This document shows, in pieces, positions 54,811 to 64,000 of a DNA stretch of 64,000 nucleotides (position 1 is the first letter of the stretch; every line of letters starts with the position of its first letter). Source of the DNA: Aricia agestis (Eukaryota; Arthropoda; Insecta; Lepidoptera; Lycaenidae); NCBI RefSeq assembly GCF_905147365.1, contig NC_056428.1, forward strand, positions 25,884,001 to 25,948,000, given 5' to 3'. Made by a program: the position numbers and the translations under genes. The notes under the pieces were generated by a model, which was given only the letters and a program-made list of their open reading frames with translations, was not told the origin of the DNA and did no database searches.

Positions 54811-55740
54811 TGTAATTTGCATAGTAGCATATGCTTTCCGTTCTTAAAACGACGCCGAAACTCCCAAACTTGTATCTATAAAGAATAAGGAGTTCTCTCA
54901 GCACCTTCCGAACCACGGTATACCAGGTATACCTCGGTACAAAATCTTACTTGTTGGTAGCATATGCTTAGAATACTTCTCACGAAACCGAAGTCACCAC
55001 ACACCACGTTTCCCCGTAAATTTTGAGGAATTCCCTCAATTACTTATGGATCCTTCATAGTGTTGGTAAAAATAGCATTAGCAATAATAATTAATTGTTA
55101 AATGCCCATTAGCAATAATTAAATTAATCGTACTTGCTAAAAACTACGATTGCTAATATTATCGTGTGTAGCAAAAGTCTGCGATTATGATAAAAATCAC
55201 GTCCGCGCTGTTTCGTACCGCGGTGCTAACTGTTAATGAATTGCTATTTTTCACTCGATGCGAAATAATACTCGACGCGAGCAGTGCGATGCGAACCGAT
55301 AATTCACAATGTCGCGTTTTTAGCAAATAGCAAAGCAATAATACTTAGCATGCTGTGACAACAAAATTAGCATGTTAATGAAATTAATAGAAAATACCAT
55401 TAATTCCCATCACTAATCCTTCATCAGATCACCACTTTTTTTAATATAATACCAAATTGGGATGATACCCTACATACCAAAAGAAAAAATTTGAAAATCG
55501 GTTAACAAACGGCGGAGTAATGGTGGAACATAAAAAAACGAACATAACACCTCCCCCATTTTGAAAGTCGGTTAAAATTGTAGCCTATGTGTTATTCTGA
55601 TATATAAGCTATATTATTGTTAAGTTTCATTAAAATCTGTTCAGTAGTTTTTGCGTGAAAGAGTAACAAACATCCATACGTCCATACATCTATACATCCA
55701 TATATCTAAACAAACTTTCGTCTTTATAATATTAGTAGGT
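54321..55740 (-). repeat. Helitron-type/LINE-tail composite paralogous to 16935-17725
   Basis: Starts CTAGATGCGCGGCTTCGCCC; has the (GAT)n run (54775-54809), both TAGCATATGCTT sites and TTGAAAATCGGTTAACAAAC. Interrupted by a hAT MITE. The last part (CATACGTCCATACATCTATA, TATAATATTAGTAGG twice) is another Helitron-type end. Confidence 0.65.
55050..55423. mobile_element. hAT MITE with perfect 8-bp duplication and empty site
   Basis: Element 55058-55415 (358 bp), ends TAGTGTTGGTAA and TTCCCATCACTA. ATCCTTCA at 55050-55057 and 55416-55423; the paralog at 17560-17567 has it once. TAGCAATAATAATTA-like words repeat inside. Confidence 0.9.
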
Positions 55741-55799
55741 CTAAACAAACTTTCGTCTTTATAATATTAGTAGGATAGTAGGAAGTAGGATTTATGTTT

Positions 55800-56160
55800 A
55801 CACAAAGTACGGAAATGTGGCAGCAACAATACGCGGCGCGGTGCGAGAGTAAATTATGTAGGTAAATGCACTACGAGGGGTCACGCCGAGTGCGCGCGAG
55901 AGTGCGACGGAACCACTACGGGCTCACAGCTCACTTGTGATTTGTGAATGGCGGCAACCGGTGAATGCGGGCCGCGTCGCGGGGCGGGGGAGGCGTGCGG
56001 CCCGATCCCCGATGATGTCATCTCTCTACCCGCCATTTTGTTGCGAACGCGAACCTTCCGCTTCGGTGTGCGATTATTATAATTTAACGCAGACGATGTC
56101 TTCGGAAGTATTCGGGCCGATAGCCGGCGCATGATATCCCCCGTAAGGCCGTAACGACTA
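55800..56160 (+). promoter_or_regulatory. GC-rich island just upstream of Imp exon 2
   Basis: GGCGGCAACCGGTGAATGCG and GCGGGGCGGGGGAGGCGTGC lie 60-400 bases before exon 2, with two possible donors (CCCC|GTAAGG at 56142, GGAA|GTATTC). Short ATG frames there do not match the phase of exon 2. It may be a third promoter making a transcript whose first in-frame ATG is in exon 3, or only an intronic regulatory element. Confidence 0.3.
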
Positions 56161-56219
56161 TATTGTATGACTATTGACTTATATGACTTATGTTTTATCG
56201 GTTATGTCGCTTCTCGCAG

Positions 56220-56390
56220 CCGGTCATCGAGGGTGCTGATCAGTGGCCTCCCTCTCCATGCTCGCTTCGACACCATCGAGCCCCTGCTCTCACAGTATGG
56301 CAACGTGCAGCACTGTGACAAAGCGCATACGCGCGATGCCAACACCCAGGCAGTGTTCATCACATTCGAAACACCGGAGCAGGCTCAGCA
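56220..56390 (+). CDS. Imp: Imp exon 2 (RRM first half)
   Basis: Acceptor TTCTCGCAG|C, donor CA|GTAAGT, 171 bases, phase 2/2. Residues 32-88 include VLISGLPLHARF (RNP2-like, 37-42), LLSQYGNVQHCD and TQAVFITF (RNP1-like, 74-81), followed by the alpha-2 start TPEQAQQ. The pattern is that of the second RRM of vertebrate IGF2BPs. RNP1 lacks the aromatic residues that stack on RNA, so RNA binding by this fold is doubtful. No first RRM is found between exon 1 and here. Confidence 0.9.
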
Positions 56391-56770
56391 GTAAGTATCG
56401 CACTGGGTAGCGGTCGGGTGTCCGCGACTTCGGGTGTTGGTGGTTTTCGCTTAGAGGCTGTGACGTGCATGTCCCCCTTTTCGTACACTGTGCAACCCCT
56501 TTCCTCTCTCTCTTCTATCACCCTGCTTTACTTTACACTGGGTATCTTAGTTTTTGTGGCTTTTCTTCTATGCGATCCTAATAGTGTGAGTTGTGAATAG
56601 CATGCTCCGTGAGTGACGAAGTTTCAGAATTGTTTACTTTTTTAATTGATAGTTGGCATGTGATAGATTTTTGCGATAACTACTGTAATTTTCACTTCTA
56701 CGTCCATTTCGTTTCTTTTTATCTTAAAAGCGTGAATGAAAAATTTATACGTATATTATATTATAATATT
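56391..56770 (+). other. Start of Imp intron 2, nothing recognised
   Basis: Pyrimidine-rich sequence without identified repeats; small open frames carry no motif. Confidence 0.4.
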
Positions 56771-56771
56771 A

Positions 56772-57131
56772 TACAATGTGTCCCGACACCGATGATCATG
56801 GCATATTTTATGGGCAAATTGGCTCTCAAATTTTTTCTCTCTTTCACGGTTGTTGTTTGGTTTTTCTATGTTTAATTCCACGAAATTAATAACATATTTC
56901 CTATGAAAGCGTAGTCCACAAGTTTAGCTATTAAATGAGACCTTTTTTATCTTCATAGGATATTTACATGAGAAGTACTGGTCAGATTAGTGTGAAAGTC
57001 CGAGAAAAACTAAAATGGCTGCCATTTTACAACCGTGAGAGAGAGAAAAAATTTAAGAGCCAATTTGTCGATAAAATATGCCATAGATCATGACATTAAA
57101 GGATCGGACACCGGTGTCGGGACACATTGTA
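56772..57131. mobile_element. Complete CAATGTGTCCCGACACCG TIR element
   Basis: Element 56774-57129 (356 bp), ends CAATGTGTCCCGACACCG and complement, TA on both sides. Inner inverted repeats (AATTGGCTCTCAAATTTTTT/AATTTAAGAGCCAATT) follow the TIRs. Confidence 0.8.
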
Positions 57132-57479
57132 TATATTATTATTTATTAATTAAATGGTTCATTTTCTTCCTTTTCAAAACTATTATTGTGGTTATAAATT
57201 AAAACCACAATCATAGTTTTAGATAATTTGGGATTCGTATGGCGAAATCTCTTGATACAAAATTCTCAAATAACAACAATAGCCGGATCCTATAGATAAT
57301 AAAATTGGATGATCACAAACTGCATGTGTACTTTCTTCTCTCTCTGTAGCCCTTATTAATTATGTATTATACCGTATACGAATAATACACATTCAAAATC
57401 AAATTAATATTATTATTCTGCATTTTGGTATGATGTCTTGCATTCTCAGCAGTCATGAGTCAGCTTTTCAGCACTTAAA

Positions 57480-57536
57480 GCCTGTTTAACAATTTTCGAA
57501 ATATAATAATTATATTTCGAAAATTGTTAAACAGGC
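57480..57536. repeat. Perfect 26-bp-arm hairpin
   Basis: GCCTGTTTAACAATTTTCGA... and its exact complement, loop ATAAT. Confidence 0.9.
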
Positions 57537-57555
57537 TTATATAATGCAATATGCA

Positions 57556-58049
57556 TACAGTAGGGCCTCAATCCGGAGAGGCAAAAACACGACCCTTTGC
57601 GGATTATCGAGGCGTGCGGATTATAGTATGCAATATTTAATGTTAATAAAACATATGCTTAACCTTAGTTTCTTTAATCAATTTTTTAATATCAGTGTCT
57701 AATATTTACGTGGCGGCTCCACGATCTTAGCCAACGCACTAAATTGACACTGTACTACGTATTAGGGTCAATTCAGACCGCAACGCGTCGAGGCGAGGCG
57801 AGGCGCGGCGCGGCATGAATTTGACAGATTTCAACTGCGTGAGACGTCTTGCGAATCTGTCAAATCCATATAAATTTAGAAATGCATCTACGCGTCGCGT
57901 TGCGGTCTGAATCAACCCATGGACACGAAAGGCGATAAACAAAAGACTGACGGCGCATTGGCTCATGACAGCCCGCGAATCCCATTGCCCGGCCGGATTA
58001 CAGCGATCACCGAACAAGCGCGAGTCCGGATTACCGAGGCCCTACTGTA
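57556..58049. mobile_element. Tigger/pogo-like MITE with nested MITE
   Basis: Element 57558-58047 (490 bp), ends CAGTAGGGCCTCAATCCGG and CCGGATTACCGAGGCCCTACTG (imperfect), TA duplication. Termini resemble pogo/Tigger. 57765-57918 is a second MITE. Confidence 0.7.
57765..57918. mobile_element. MITE (GGGTCAATTCAGACCGCAACG) inside the Tigger-like element
   Basis: 154 bp, ends GGGTCAATTCAGACCGCAAC and GTTGCGGTCTGAATCAACCC. Confidence 0.75.
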
Positions 58050-58244
58050 TTATGTATATCGTGTTACATACAGCTGTTACTCAATCCTACACTAGCATGT
58101 TCAAAAAATATATTATTAATTATTGTTGTCATCATTTTGTGCAAAAATTACTCTAATCGAGTAGGTATACAATAAATTATTGGCACAGCAAAACCTCTTT
58201 GGTGCTCATTGTTTTTCATATTTATCAATTTAATTGAAACACGA

Positions 58245-58599
58245 ATGGAGGATAGGGTTGCCAGGTGAGTCGCGAAAAAATACCGGACAAATCCAAAGTC
58301 CAAACGGGGAAGGGGGGGGGGGGGGGGGGGTGTTGTTGTACAGAAGGTCGCAAAAATACAGTTTTTTATATTATTCGGTCATTAAATTGTGGTCGCCATT
58401 ATATACTTTAACTTACTTAACAGGTAGGAGCTTCTAAAAAAAATAAAATTACCTAAAACTAGGTACCAGTAACACCAACTTTCCTCAAAATACCGGACAT
58501 TGTTCTGTCCGGTATGACCGTTAATTTTTTACCGGACAGGCCTCGAAAATACCGGACTGTTAGCTCAAATACCGGACATCTGGCAACCCTAATGGAGGA
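58245..58599. mobile_element. hAT-like MITE with perfect 8-bp duplication
   Basis: Element 58253-58591 (339 bp), ends TAGGGTTGCCAGGTG and CATCTGGCAACCCTA; ATGGAGGA at 58245-58252 and 58592-58599. Contains a 19-G run (58312-58330) and the block AGGTAGGAGCTTCTAAAAAA shared with 53994-54211. Confidence 0.9.
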
Positions 58600-58760
58600 G
58601 CAATTAATGCAAAATGGCTTTACTGTAGTGTGGTCTCTTGTCCATCAATAGTGGGAGTAATCTTCAGGAATTTTCCCTAGAACAAAGAACGACAGAATAA
58701 CCCAAACCTCGCGTTTATGTATGTTTGTATAGAATGCTTAAAATGACTCGATGATCGCAG

Positions 58761-59144
58761 GGCTGTTAACGGTTTAAACGGCTACGAAGTCGAGGGCAGC
58801 CGGATGAAAGTGGAGGCAGCGGAGGGTCTACCGCGCGGCGGCAGGCGCGGGCGGCCGGGCGGCGGCCGCGGGGGCGGCGGTGCCCCCGGGGGCGCGCGCC
58901 CCACTGACTTCCCGCTCCGTCTACTCGTCCAGAGCGACATGGTCGGCGCCATCATCGGCCGCCAGGGCAGCACCATCCGTCTCATCACACAGCAGAGCCG
59001 CGCCCGCGTCGACGTACATCGAAAGGACAACGTGGGCTCACTAGAAAAGGCCATCACCATTTATGGCAACCCTGAAAACTGCACTAACGCCTGCAAAAGA
59101 ATACTGGAGGTCATGCAGCAGGAGGCCAATAATACCAACAAAGG
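58761..59144 (+). CDS. Imp: Imp exon 3 (end of RRM, Gly/Arg linker, KH1)
   Basis: Acceptor ATGATCGCAG|G, donor AAAGG|GTGAGA, 384 bases. Residues 89-110 finish the RRM (AVNGLNGYEVEGSRMKVE). 111-135 form a Gly/Arg-rich linker with RRGRPGGGRGGGG. KH1 follows from about 139, with IIGRQGSTIR carrying the GxxG loop at 155-158, which contacts RNA backbone. The helix after it (LITQQSRARVDVHRKD) and the ITIYGNPENC strand are typical. The exon is GC-rich against its surroundings. Met104 (58804) is the first in-frame ATG after exon 1. Confidence 0.93.
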
Positions 59145-59277
59145 GTGAGAATCTGCTTTATAAATCGAGTAGTTCATGTAAATGTTTATCCAGACAGACT
59201 AATTAGCTAACATTGCTTCCAATAACTTAAGTATTTACTTCAGGAGTTTACTTATTCGAGTATTTTTTTATTTACAG

Positions 59278-59521
59278 TGAAATAAGTCTTAAAATACTGG
59301 CTCATAACAACCTCATCGGGCGCATCATAGGAAAAGGGGGCAACACAATTAAAAGAATAATGCATGAAACCGATACTAAGATCACCGTGTCGTCCATTAA
59401 TGACATTAACAGCTTCAACTTGGAACGCATTATCACCGTCAAGGGCACCATCGAGAACATGGCCAAGGCAGAGTCACAAATCTCGGCGAAACTACGCCAG
59501 AGCTACGAGAGCGATTTGCAG
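59278..59521 (+). CDS. Imp: Imp exon 4 (KH2)
   Basis: Acceptor TATTTACAG|T, donor TTGCAG|GTAAGA, 244 bases, phase 2/0. Residues 217-298. The KH2 signature LIGRIIGKGGNTIKRIM has its GxxG loop at 235-238; KITVSSIND and IITVKGTIENMAKAESQIS complete the fold. In IGF2BPs KH1 and KH2 form a pseudodimer. The preceding intron is only 133 bp. Confidence 0.95.
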
Positions 59522-60236
59522 GTAAGATAGCGTACTTTAATGCCCAGTTTGTTGACAGGACTTTATCTTTTCAACAGCCTTGCTGATTGGGTAAACTCCA
59601 GTCAAAATACTTTAGAAACGTGTACTACACCGCATTATGCTGACTATATTTATGTCATGTATGTAGAGACTAGAGAGAGTATAGACTATAGACAGACTAG
59701 ACATATTTACAGGTGCGCTTAGCGTGCTAGAAATTTGGGGTCAACAGGGTTCAACTAGTTATTGTGGACTGACACGTAAAGGCGCAGTGGCCGAATGTCA
59801 ATCAAACACCATTTTGAAGCTATTCTCGTGTCAGCTAAATTGAATGATTGCTCAGCAAGTGCCTTATGATTGGTTTGTCAATGTAAATATTTGTTCTGAC
59901 TTCTGCTTTACACTGTCTACAATCTACATACATGATTGCACAAAATTTTTAATGACACGGAATTTGAAATGAAAATTTGCAAGCATTACTGAACCGTATG
60001 TGCACCTTACAGGGTACAAATTATTAAGTACCCTGTAAGGAAAATAGACAACTTGCTCGATAGTTTTGAGGATTTCCATATTACTTTTCACAATCTCTAA
60101 CTTCGCTGATAAACTTATAAATTGCAAGTTGCCACTCTAATCTTTCGATGTTCCGAGCGCCTCTGGGCTTCCCAAGTTTTTTCGCTTAGTACTTTATCTT
60201 TTTCTTTGTTGGCTTCAACTTTGTTCATTCTTGTAG
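59522..60236 (+). other. Imp intron 4
   Basis: 715 bp. 59540-59600 (TAATGCCCAGTTTGTTGACA, AGGACTTTATCTTTTCAACA) matches a MITE-like repeat also at 14110-14170; GGGTACAAATTATTAAGTAC forms a small hairpin at 60013-60035. Confidence 0.5.
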
Positions 60237-60395
60237 GTGCTGGCGCCGCAAAGCATCATGTTCCCAGGCTTACACCCGATGGCGATGATGTCGACAGGGC
60301 GCGGCTTCTGCGGCGCACCCCCGCCGTTCCCGCCGCCTATCTACGCGCCCCTTGCTGGACAGGGTGGCGCGCAGCAGGGAGCTGGTGATTCGCAG
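60237..60395 (+). CDS. Imp: Imp exon 5 (linker between KH2 and KH3)
   Basis: Acceptor TTCTTGTAG|G, donor TCGCAG|GTCAGT, 159 bases, phase 0/0. Residues 299-351 are VLAPQSIMFPGLHPMAMM..., a Pro/Met/Gly-rich, low-complexity linker with APPPFPPPIYAPL. Phase 0/0 means it could be skipped without changing frame. A repeat starts within about 15 bases of the donor. Confidence 0.92.
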
Positions 60396-60407
60396 GTCAG
60401 TTGGAGT

Positions 60408-60520
60408 TAGGGATTACAAATAACGGATTTTGAAAAAAATCCGGATTTTCGGTTTTTTTCATCCTCAAATCCGGATTATCCGGATAATCCGGACTTCGTA
60501 ATTTTTGCGCCTACATCCGT
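60408..60520. repeat. ATCCGGAT repeat in Imp intron 5
   Basis: TAGGGATTACAAATAACGGA, then TTATCCGGATAATCCGGA; paralogous to 18655-18780. Confidence 0.55.
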
Positions 60521-60559
60521 CAGCCGCACAACATCAAATGATGCCCCAAGATCTGCAAG

Positions 60560-61225
60560 CCTAGAGGTGGAACTTACAAAAAATAGGTCAAAGACACAAA
60601 CAATGATCTACAGTACGAGACGTAGGGTCGAGGTAGACGAGCAAGGAATTCACTATGTCAATGAGTACCTGTACTTGGGCCAATTATAGTTCTACGAGGA
60701 TCTGATGGCAAAAAGTGAGAATTGGAATTGACTCTAGTAATACCGGGGTAATTGGAATAAAACATTTTGATCCTTTTTTTCCTTATAGCAACTGATTCTG
60801 TGTGTGAACGTGCAAATATAAAAATTTATCCAATGATCACTGATATTTTTTGAAAATCTGCCATCCAAATTTGCCATCAGATCTTGGCGGACCTATAGTT
60901 TCTTATGACAACAGAAATGCAGAAAAACTGGTCCATGAAGAATGGTGACTTACCAATCTCCCTGAAGCGCAGACTTGTTGATATGTGTATTTCACTCGTC
61001 ATAACCAACGATGCGCAAACTCTATCATTGGCCGATTTTCGATTTACAAAACTTCCAACTCGGGGTCTGCCAAAGAGCAAAAGAGCTCAAGTCTCAACAA
61101 AACAAAAAAACTTAATGTGCTCTCAAACTAGAATCAGAGACGTAGGAATCAAGACGGCCAAGCTAAAGTGGCATTGGGTTGGTCACGTTGTCTGCATAAA
61201 TCTAGGCTGGATATCGACTGAGTGG
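60560..61225 (+). pseudogene. RTE-type LINE reverse transcriptase C-terminal relic
   Basis: Plus-strand fragments read VEVDEQGIHYVNEYLYLGQL (about 60630-60690), SLKRRLVDMCISLVITNDAQTLSL (from 60957) and KTAKLKWHWVGHVVCI (about 61155-61200). They are in the order of the RT C-terminus of RTE/craniofacial-type LINEs (YLG-x, LK-x-x-x-x-x-C-x-x-P-x-x-TYGA-x-TW, DV...KW-x-WAGH). About 200 bases of unrelated sequence separate the first two. Sense to Imp, inside intron 5. Confidence 0.65.
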
Positions 61226-61700
61226 ATATCTAACTCTTGGCATCAAAATAATCTAATTATTACATACTAACGATGCATAGTTTTTATGAAATAACCCGTT
61301 TATTAAGAGATAAAAACAGAGAATTTTGATGAAATTGTGGCCTCTTAGTTAAGAAAATGAAAGATAATTAGAAAAAACTCATCTGCGCATTTTGAAGATG
61401 AGAATGTTGAGCTCATTATGCGCTGAACAGATTTTAAAATTATATTAATATTTATTGCCATAAACTAAGCGCACAAACACAACTCGAAATGACATTGAGC
61501 ACGAAGAGCTGTTTTTAACGCTTGATTTACCTAACATTATCTACATATATGAACTTAAAAAAAATAACTAGCTATTACTTATATTATACGCAATAATAAT
61601 ATTTAGTGTTATTTTATTACTTAGTGTTAGTTTGTCAAGAAAAAAATATACAAAAATGCGCAAATAATTCGCAGCGACTGAATTTTGCAAGACTGCAGCC

Positions 61701-61854
61701 TTACGACGGTTCCCAATATTTGATCTATCTCTGGTTTTGCCCTACTAGAGATAGGAATAGCTCACAATTGACATAAAATATATGTCTCTAATGTCTAATC
61801 TGAGCTATTCCTATCTCTAGTAGGGCAAAACCAGGGATTGATCAAATATTGTTA
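61701..61854 (-). mobile_element. Harbinger-like foldback MITE, copy 3
   Basis: 61704-61851; the loop is inverted relative to copy 1. The last few bases of the right arm are missing. TTA adjoins both sides. It lies about 90 bp before exon 6. Confidence 0.75.
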
Positions 61855-61940
61855 ATATTGTTAATGTCATCACAGTATTGTAAATTGTAATGTATGTTCA
61901 ATGTTTTCAGTGTTTAATTTGATGTTCTTTTACGTTTTAG

Positions 61941-62156
61941 GAAACTACATACCTGTACATTCCAAACAACGCAGTTGGTGCTATTATCGGTACGAAGGGA
62001 TCTCATATCCGCAACATCATTAGATTTAGCAACGCTTCGGTAAAGATCGCCCCGCTAGAGCAGGACAAGGCGGGAGAGGCCGGAGCCGGTGCGAACGCCA
62101 TCGCTCAGCAGGAGCGCAAAGTCACGATCGTTGGAAGTCCAGAAGCGCAGTGGAAG
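61941..62156 (+). CDS. Imp: Imp exon 6 (KH3)
   Basis: Acceptor TACGTTTTAG|G, donor TGGAAG|GTAGGC, 216 bases, phase 0/0. Residues 352-423: LYIPNNAVGAIIGTKGSHIR with the GxxG loop (GTKG) at 368-371, then IIRFSNASVKIAPLEQD and the strand RKVTIVGSPEAQW. An Ala/Gly-rich insertion (AGEAGAGANAIAQQ) enlarges the variable loop. KH3 and KH4 carry most sequence-specific RNA binding in IGF2BPs. Confidence 0.95.
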
Positions 62157-63610
62157 GTAGGCCATTTGATAATCCTCGTACTATAGTAAAATACCGTATA
62201 GAGACACAAAACTTCATATAAAATGACTAAAGTAAGCAATTTTGTGCCTTGTTATTTGATACCTTGGAGCCATAGTATATGAATGTTTTGAGTTTTTTTA
62301 CACAATGTAGATCTTTGACGAGATTTTGATGAAGTTTTCCAAAGTAAATGAGTGAGTCTAGACAAAGATTAGATAAATATTAAATACTATCATGTATGTA
62401 TTAAATAGTTTCATTACGTATTTTTTATTTGATGACCATCAAAGTTGTTAAATTTGTAATATTTTGCAAGATTTTAATGCGATTGGAATGCACAGTTTGT
62501 GAGGAAAACGTAACGGAAATTGCAGATTGGATATCCTTTGTTGGATTCTGATTCATTATATCTTGTGCCTCATCAGTTATCATTCGCTCGCTATGCAGCT
62601 GGGTAAAGCTGATTTAGTATTTTAACTATTTATTAAAATAACAAAAATCAAAATTAAAAAAATGGCGTAAAGTCTTGTCGATTCAATCGATTCGAATGGT
62701 CAATACTTGGTAATAATCGATGCTCTCTATGTATACTATTACTCGTTACGAATATAATGCTATCGCGTATAATAAGAGCATGATAGCAGTAGAATTCATG
62801 CGTGACTCGTGAATGATATGGACAAGCAGTGATGGGTCAATGTACGATTTTCTGTGTGTAAAATAAACTTTATTTATATCATTTAAATTGTCCATGATTT
62901 ATTATAATGATATTATTTAAGTCATAATTATAAACCAATAACTTTCCGATACTATGAATGTTATGATGCAAGAAATTAATAGCATGCACATCATTCATAA
63001 AGTTGTCCTCTTATCGGTAAAATGATATCAAAGTGCCTTGTTTACTAGAATGAATACTATTACTTCTCGGAAAGGCCAAAGGTGGAGAAAGATTACATTA
63101 AAGTGTCAAGTTAAAGTCCACACTCGACACATAATATGAGGAAAAGTCTAGCAGTTGTACACTTTAATAACATCAATCGCAGATAAGGCTAAAATTGAGG
63201 CGAGTTGAGATTTTATACAGTATTGTTGATGTGGTCATTGAACTTAAAATATTTAGATTTTACTTTTTATATTTTAGATTTTAGGGTTTTACGTTTAGAT
63301 TAAATAGAGGCAAAGTAAAGGCATGGAATTATTTTATGTATTAGCTTATGTCTAAATAAACGCACTTGCTTTACCGCTTTTGTAAAATATTATAAGAGTC
63401 ATATTTGAGAACCTCGAAAAAAGCGACAGAATAAAGTTATCCTTATCACCTGATTTGACACATTAATTAAAAAGTTAAGTTAAACGTAAATTAGTATATT
63501 TTATTTACCGCCAATCAATGAAAGCTTAATAGTTTTGTATTCGTTTACTTCGCATAATAACCATGTGATCTGTGAACTCTTTATTGATGACTATAACATT
63601 AATATTTCAG
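62157..63610 (+). other. Imp intron 6, repeat-poor
   Basis: 1,454 bp of AT-rich sequence in which I recognise no transposon. It is the longest repeat-free stretch in the 3' half, which could reflect constraint or only lack of recognition. Confidence 0.4.
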
Positions 63611-63709
63611 GCCCAGTATTTGATCTTCGAGAAGATGCGAGAGGAGGGCTTCATGTCTGGATCGGACGACGTGCGACTGACTGTCGAGATTGTTGTCGCT
63701 TCTACCCAG
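63611..63709 (+). CDS. Imp: Imp exon 7 (end of KH3, start of KH4)
   Basis: Acceptor AATATTTCAG|G, donor ACCCAG|GTATAG, 99 bases, phase 0/0. Residues 424-456: AQYLIFEKMREEGF is the last KH3 helix; DVRLTVEIVVASTQ is the first KH4 strand. The KH4 GxxG loop and the C-terminus lie beyond the window. Confidence 0.93.
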
Positions 63710-63827
63710 GTATAGTCCAAAAAATATTAATCATCACTTAAATATTTTGTGTCACTATATTTAGTCGGACTAGAGAAGTTTCTGTAACTTCTTACAGTGA
63801 GAAATGTCACCGGGAATCCAGGAACCA

Positions 63828-63974
63828 GGCCCCGTACCACGAAACCGTTTTGAGACTCAAACAATCGAACGAGAATGCCGGTCCTACTCTAACAAAAGTG
63901 AAACAACGTTGTTAGAGGAGGGCGCGGCATTCTCGTTCAATTTTTTGAGTCTAAAAACGGTTTCGTAGTAGGCC
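63828..63974. mobile_element. MITE with about 45-bp arms
   Basis: GGCCCCGTACCACGAAACCG and CGGTTTCGTAGTAGGCC; arms continue through CGAGAATGCCG. In Imp intron 7, 120 bp after the donor. Confidence 0.7.
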
Positions 63975-64000
63975 GCCTGCGTCGATGGGAGCCCACTTTC

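Noticed and set aside
56090..56134. Extra Imp coding exon starting MSSEVFGP
   Set aside because: The frame ends at a stop before exon 2, and neither possible donor has the phase-2 overhang that exon 2 needs.

Overview
This window reads as a stretch of a lepidopteran (butterfly or moth) nuclear genome. It is AT-rich and intron-rich, with no operons. It is saturated with repeat families typical of Lepidoptera: Metulj-like SINEs, tRNA-headed SINEs, Helitron-type pieces ending in a hairpin plus CTAG, foldback MITEs with TA, TWA or 8-bp target duplications, and the repeats framed by GGGTTCCGTACC. The family names are recalled; the boundaries, duplications and reading frames were read directly from the sequence.

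One host gene is convincingly present: the plus-strand 5' three quarters of Imp (IGF2BP), an mRNA-binding protein with a degenerate RRM and four KH domains. Its exons are 28727-28821, 56220-56390, 58761-59144, 59278-59521, 60237-60395, 61941-62156 and 63611-63709. All junctions are GT-AG, the phases agree, and they join to 456 codons. The frame stays open to the end of exon 7, where KH4 has just begun; the rest lies beyond the window. A second, phase-compatible first exon (44585-44610) with its own GC-rich, ATG-free leader lies inside the 27.4-kb first intron, so the gene probably has at least two promoters and two N-termini.

Upstream of Imp (1-28 kb) there is mostly transposon debris: a mariner C-terminal relic, Mutator-like transposase and YqaJ nuclease relics joined tail to tail near 4765, a hAT MITE with a perfect 8-bp duplication (5299-5845), a putative minus-strand spliced gene with two similar phase-2/2 exons (6066-7246), long foldback elements (11223-11793, 19421-20035), a (CGACA)n microsatellite, LINE tails, an R1-type LINE C-terminus and a frameshifted piggyBac relic.

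Intron 1 (28.8-56.2 kb) holds a TA-flanked 1.2-kb element, inverted minisatellites, two opposed copies of a 1.47-kb repeat (one split by 1.5 kb of other repeats), the alternative Imp promoter, a decayed LINE with RT and RNase H, a complete mariner with open transposase and perfect 27-bp inverted repeats (52139-53434), and hAT MITEs. The 3' introns carry TIR elements, a Tigger-like element, an RTE-type LINE relic and more MITEs.

Two general observations stand out. First, at least fourteen short, nearly perfect hairpins are scattered through the window, and in three cases a paralogous repeat in the same window lacks the hairpin, so the hairpin was gained by local inverted copying. Second, several insertions can be proven by empty paralogous sites within the window.
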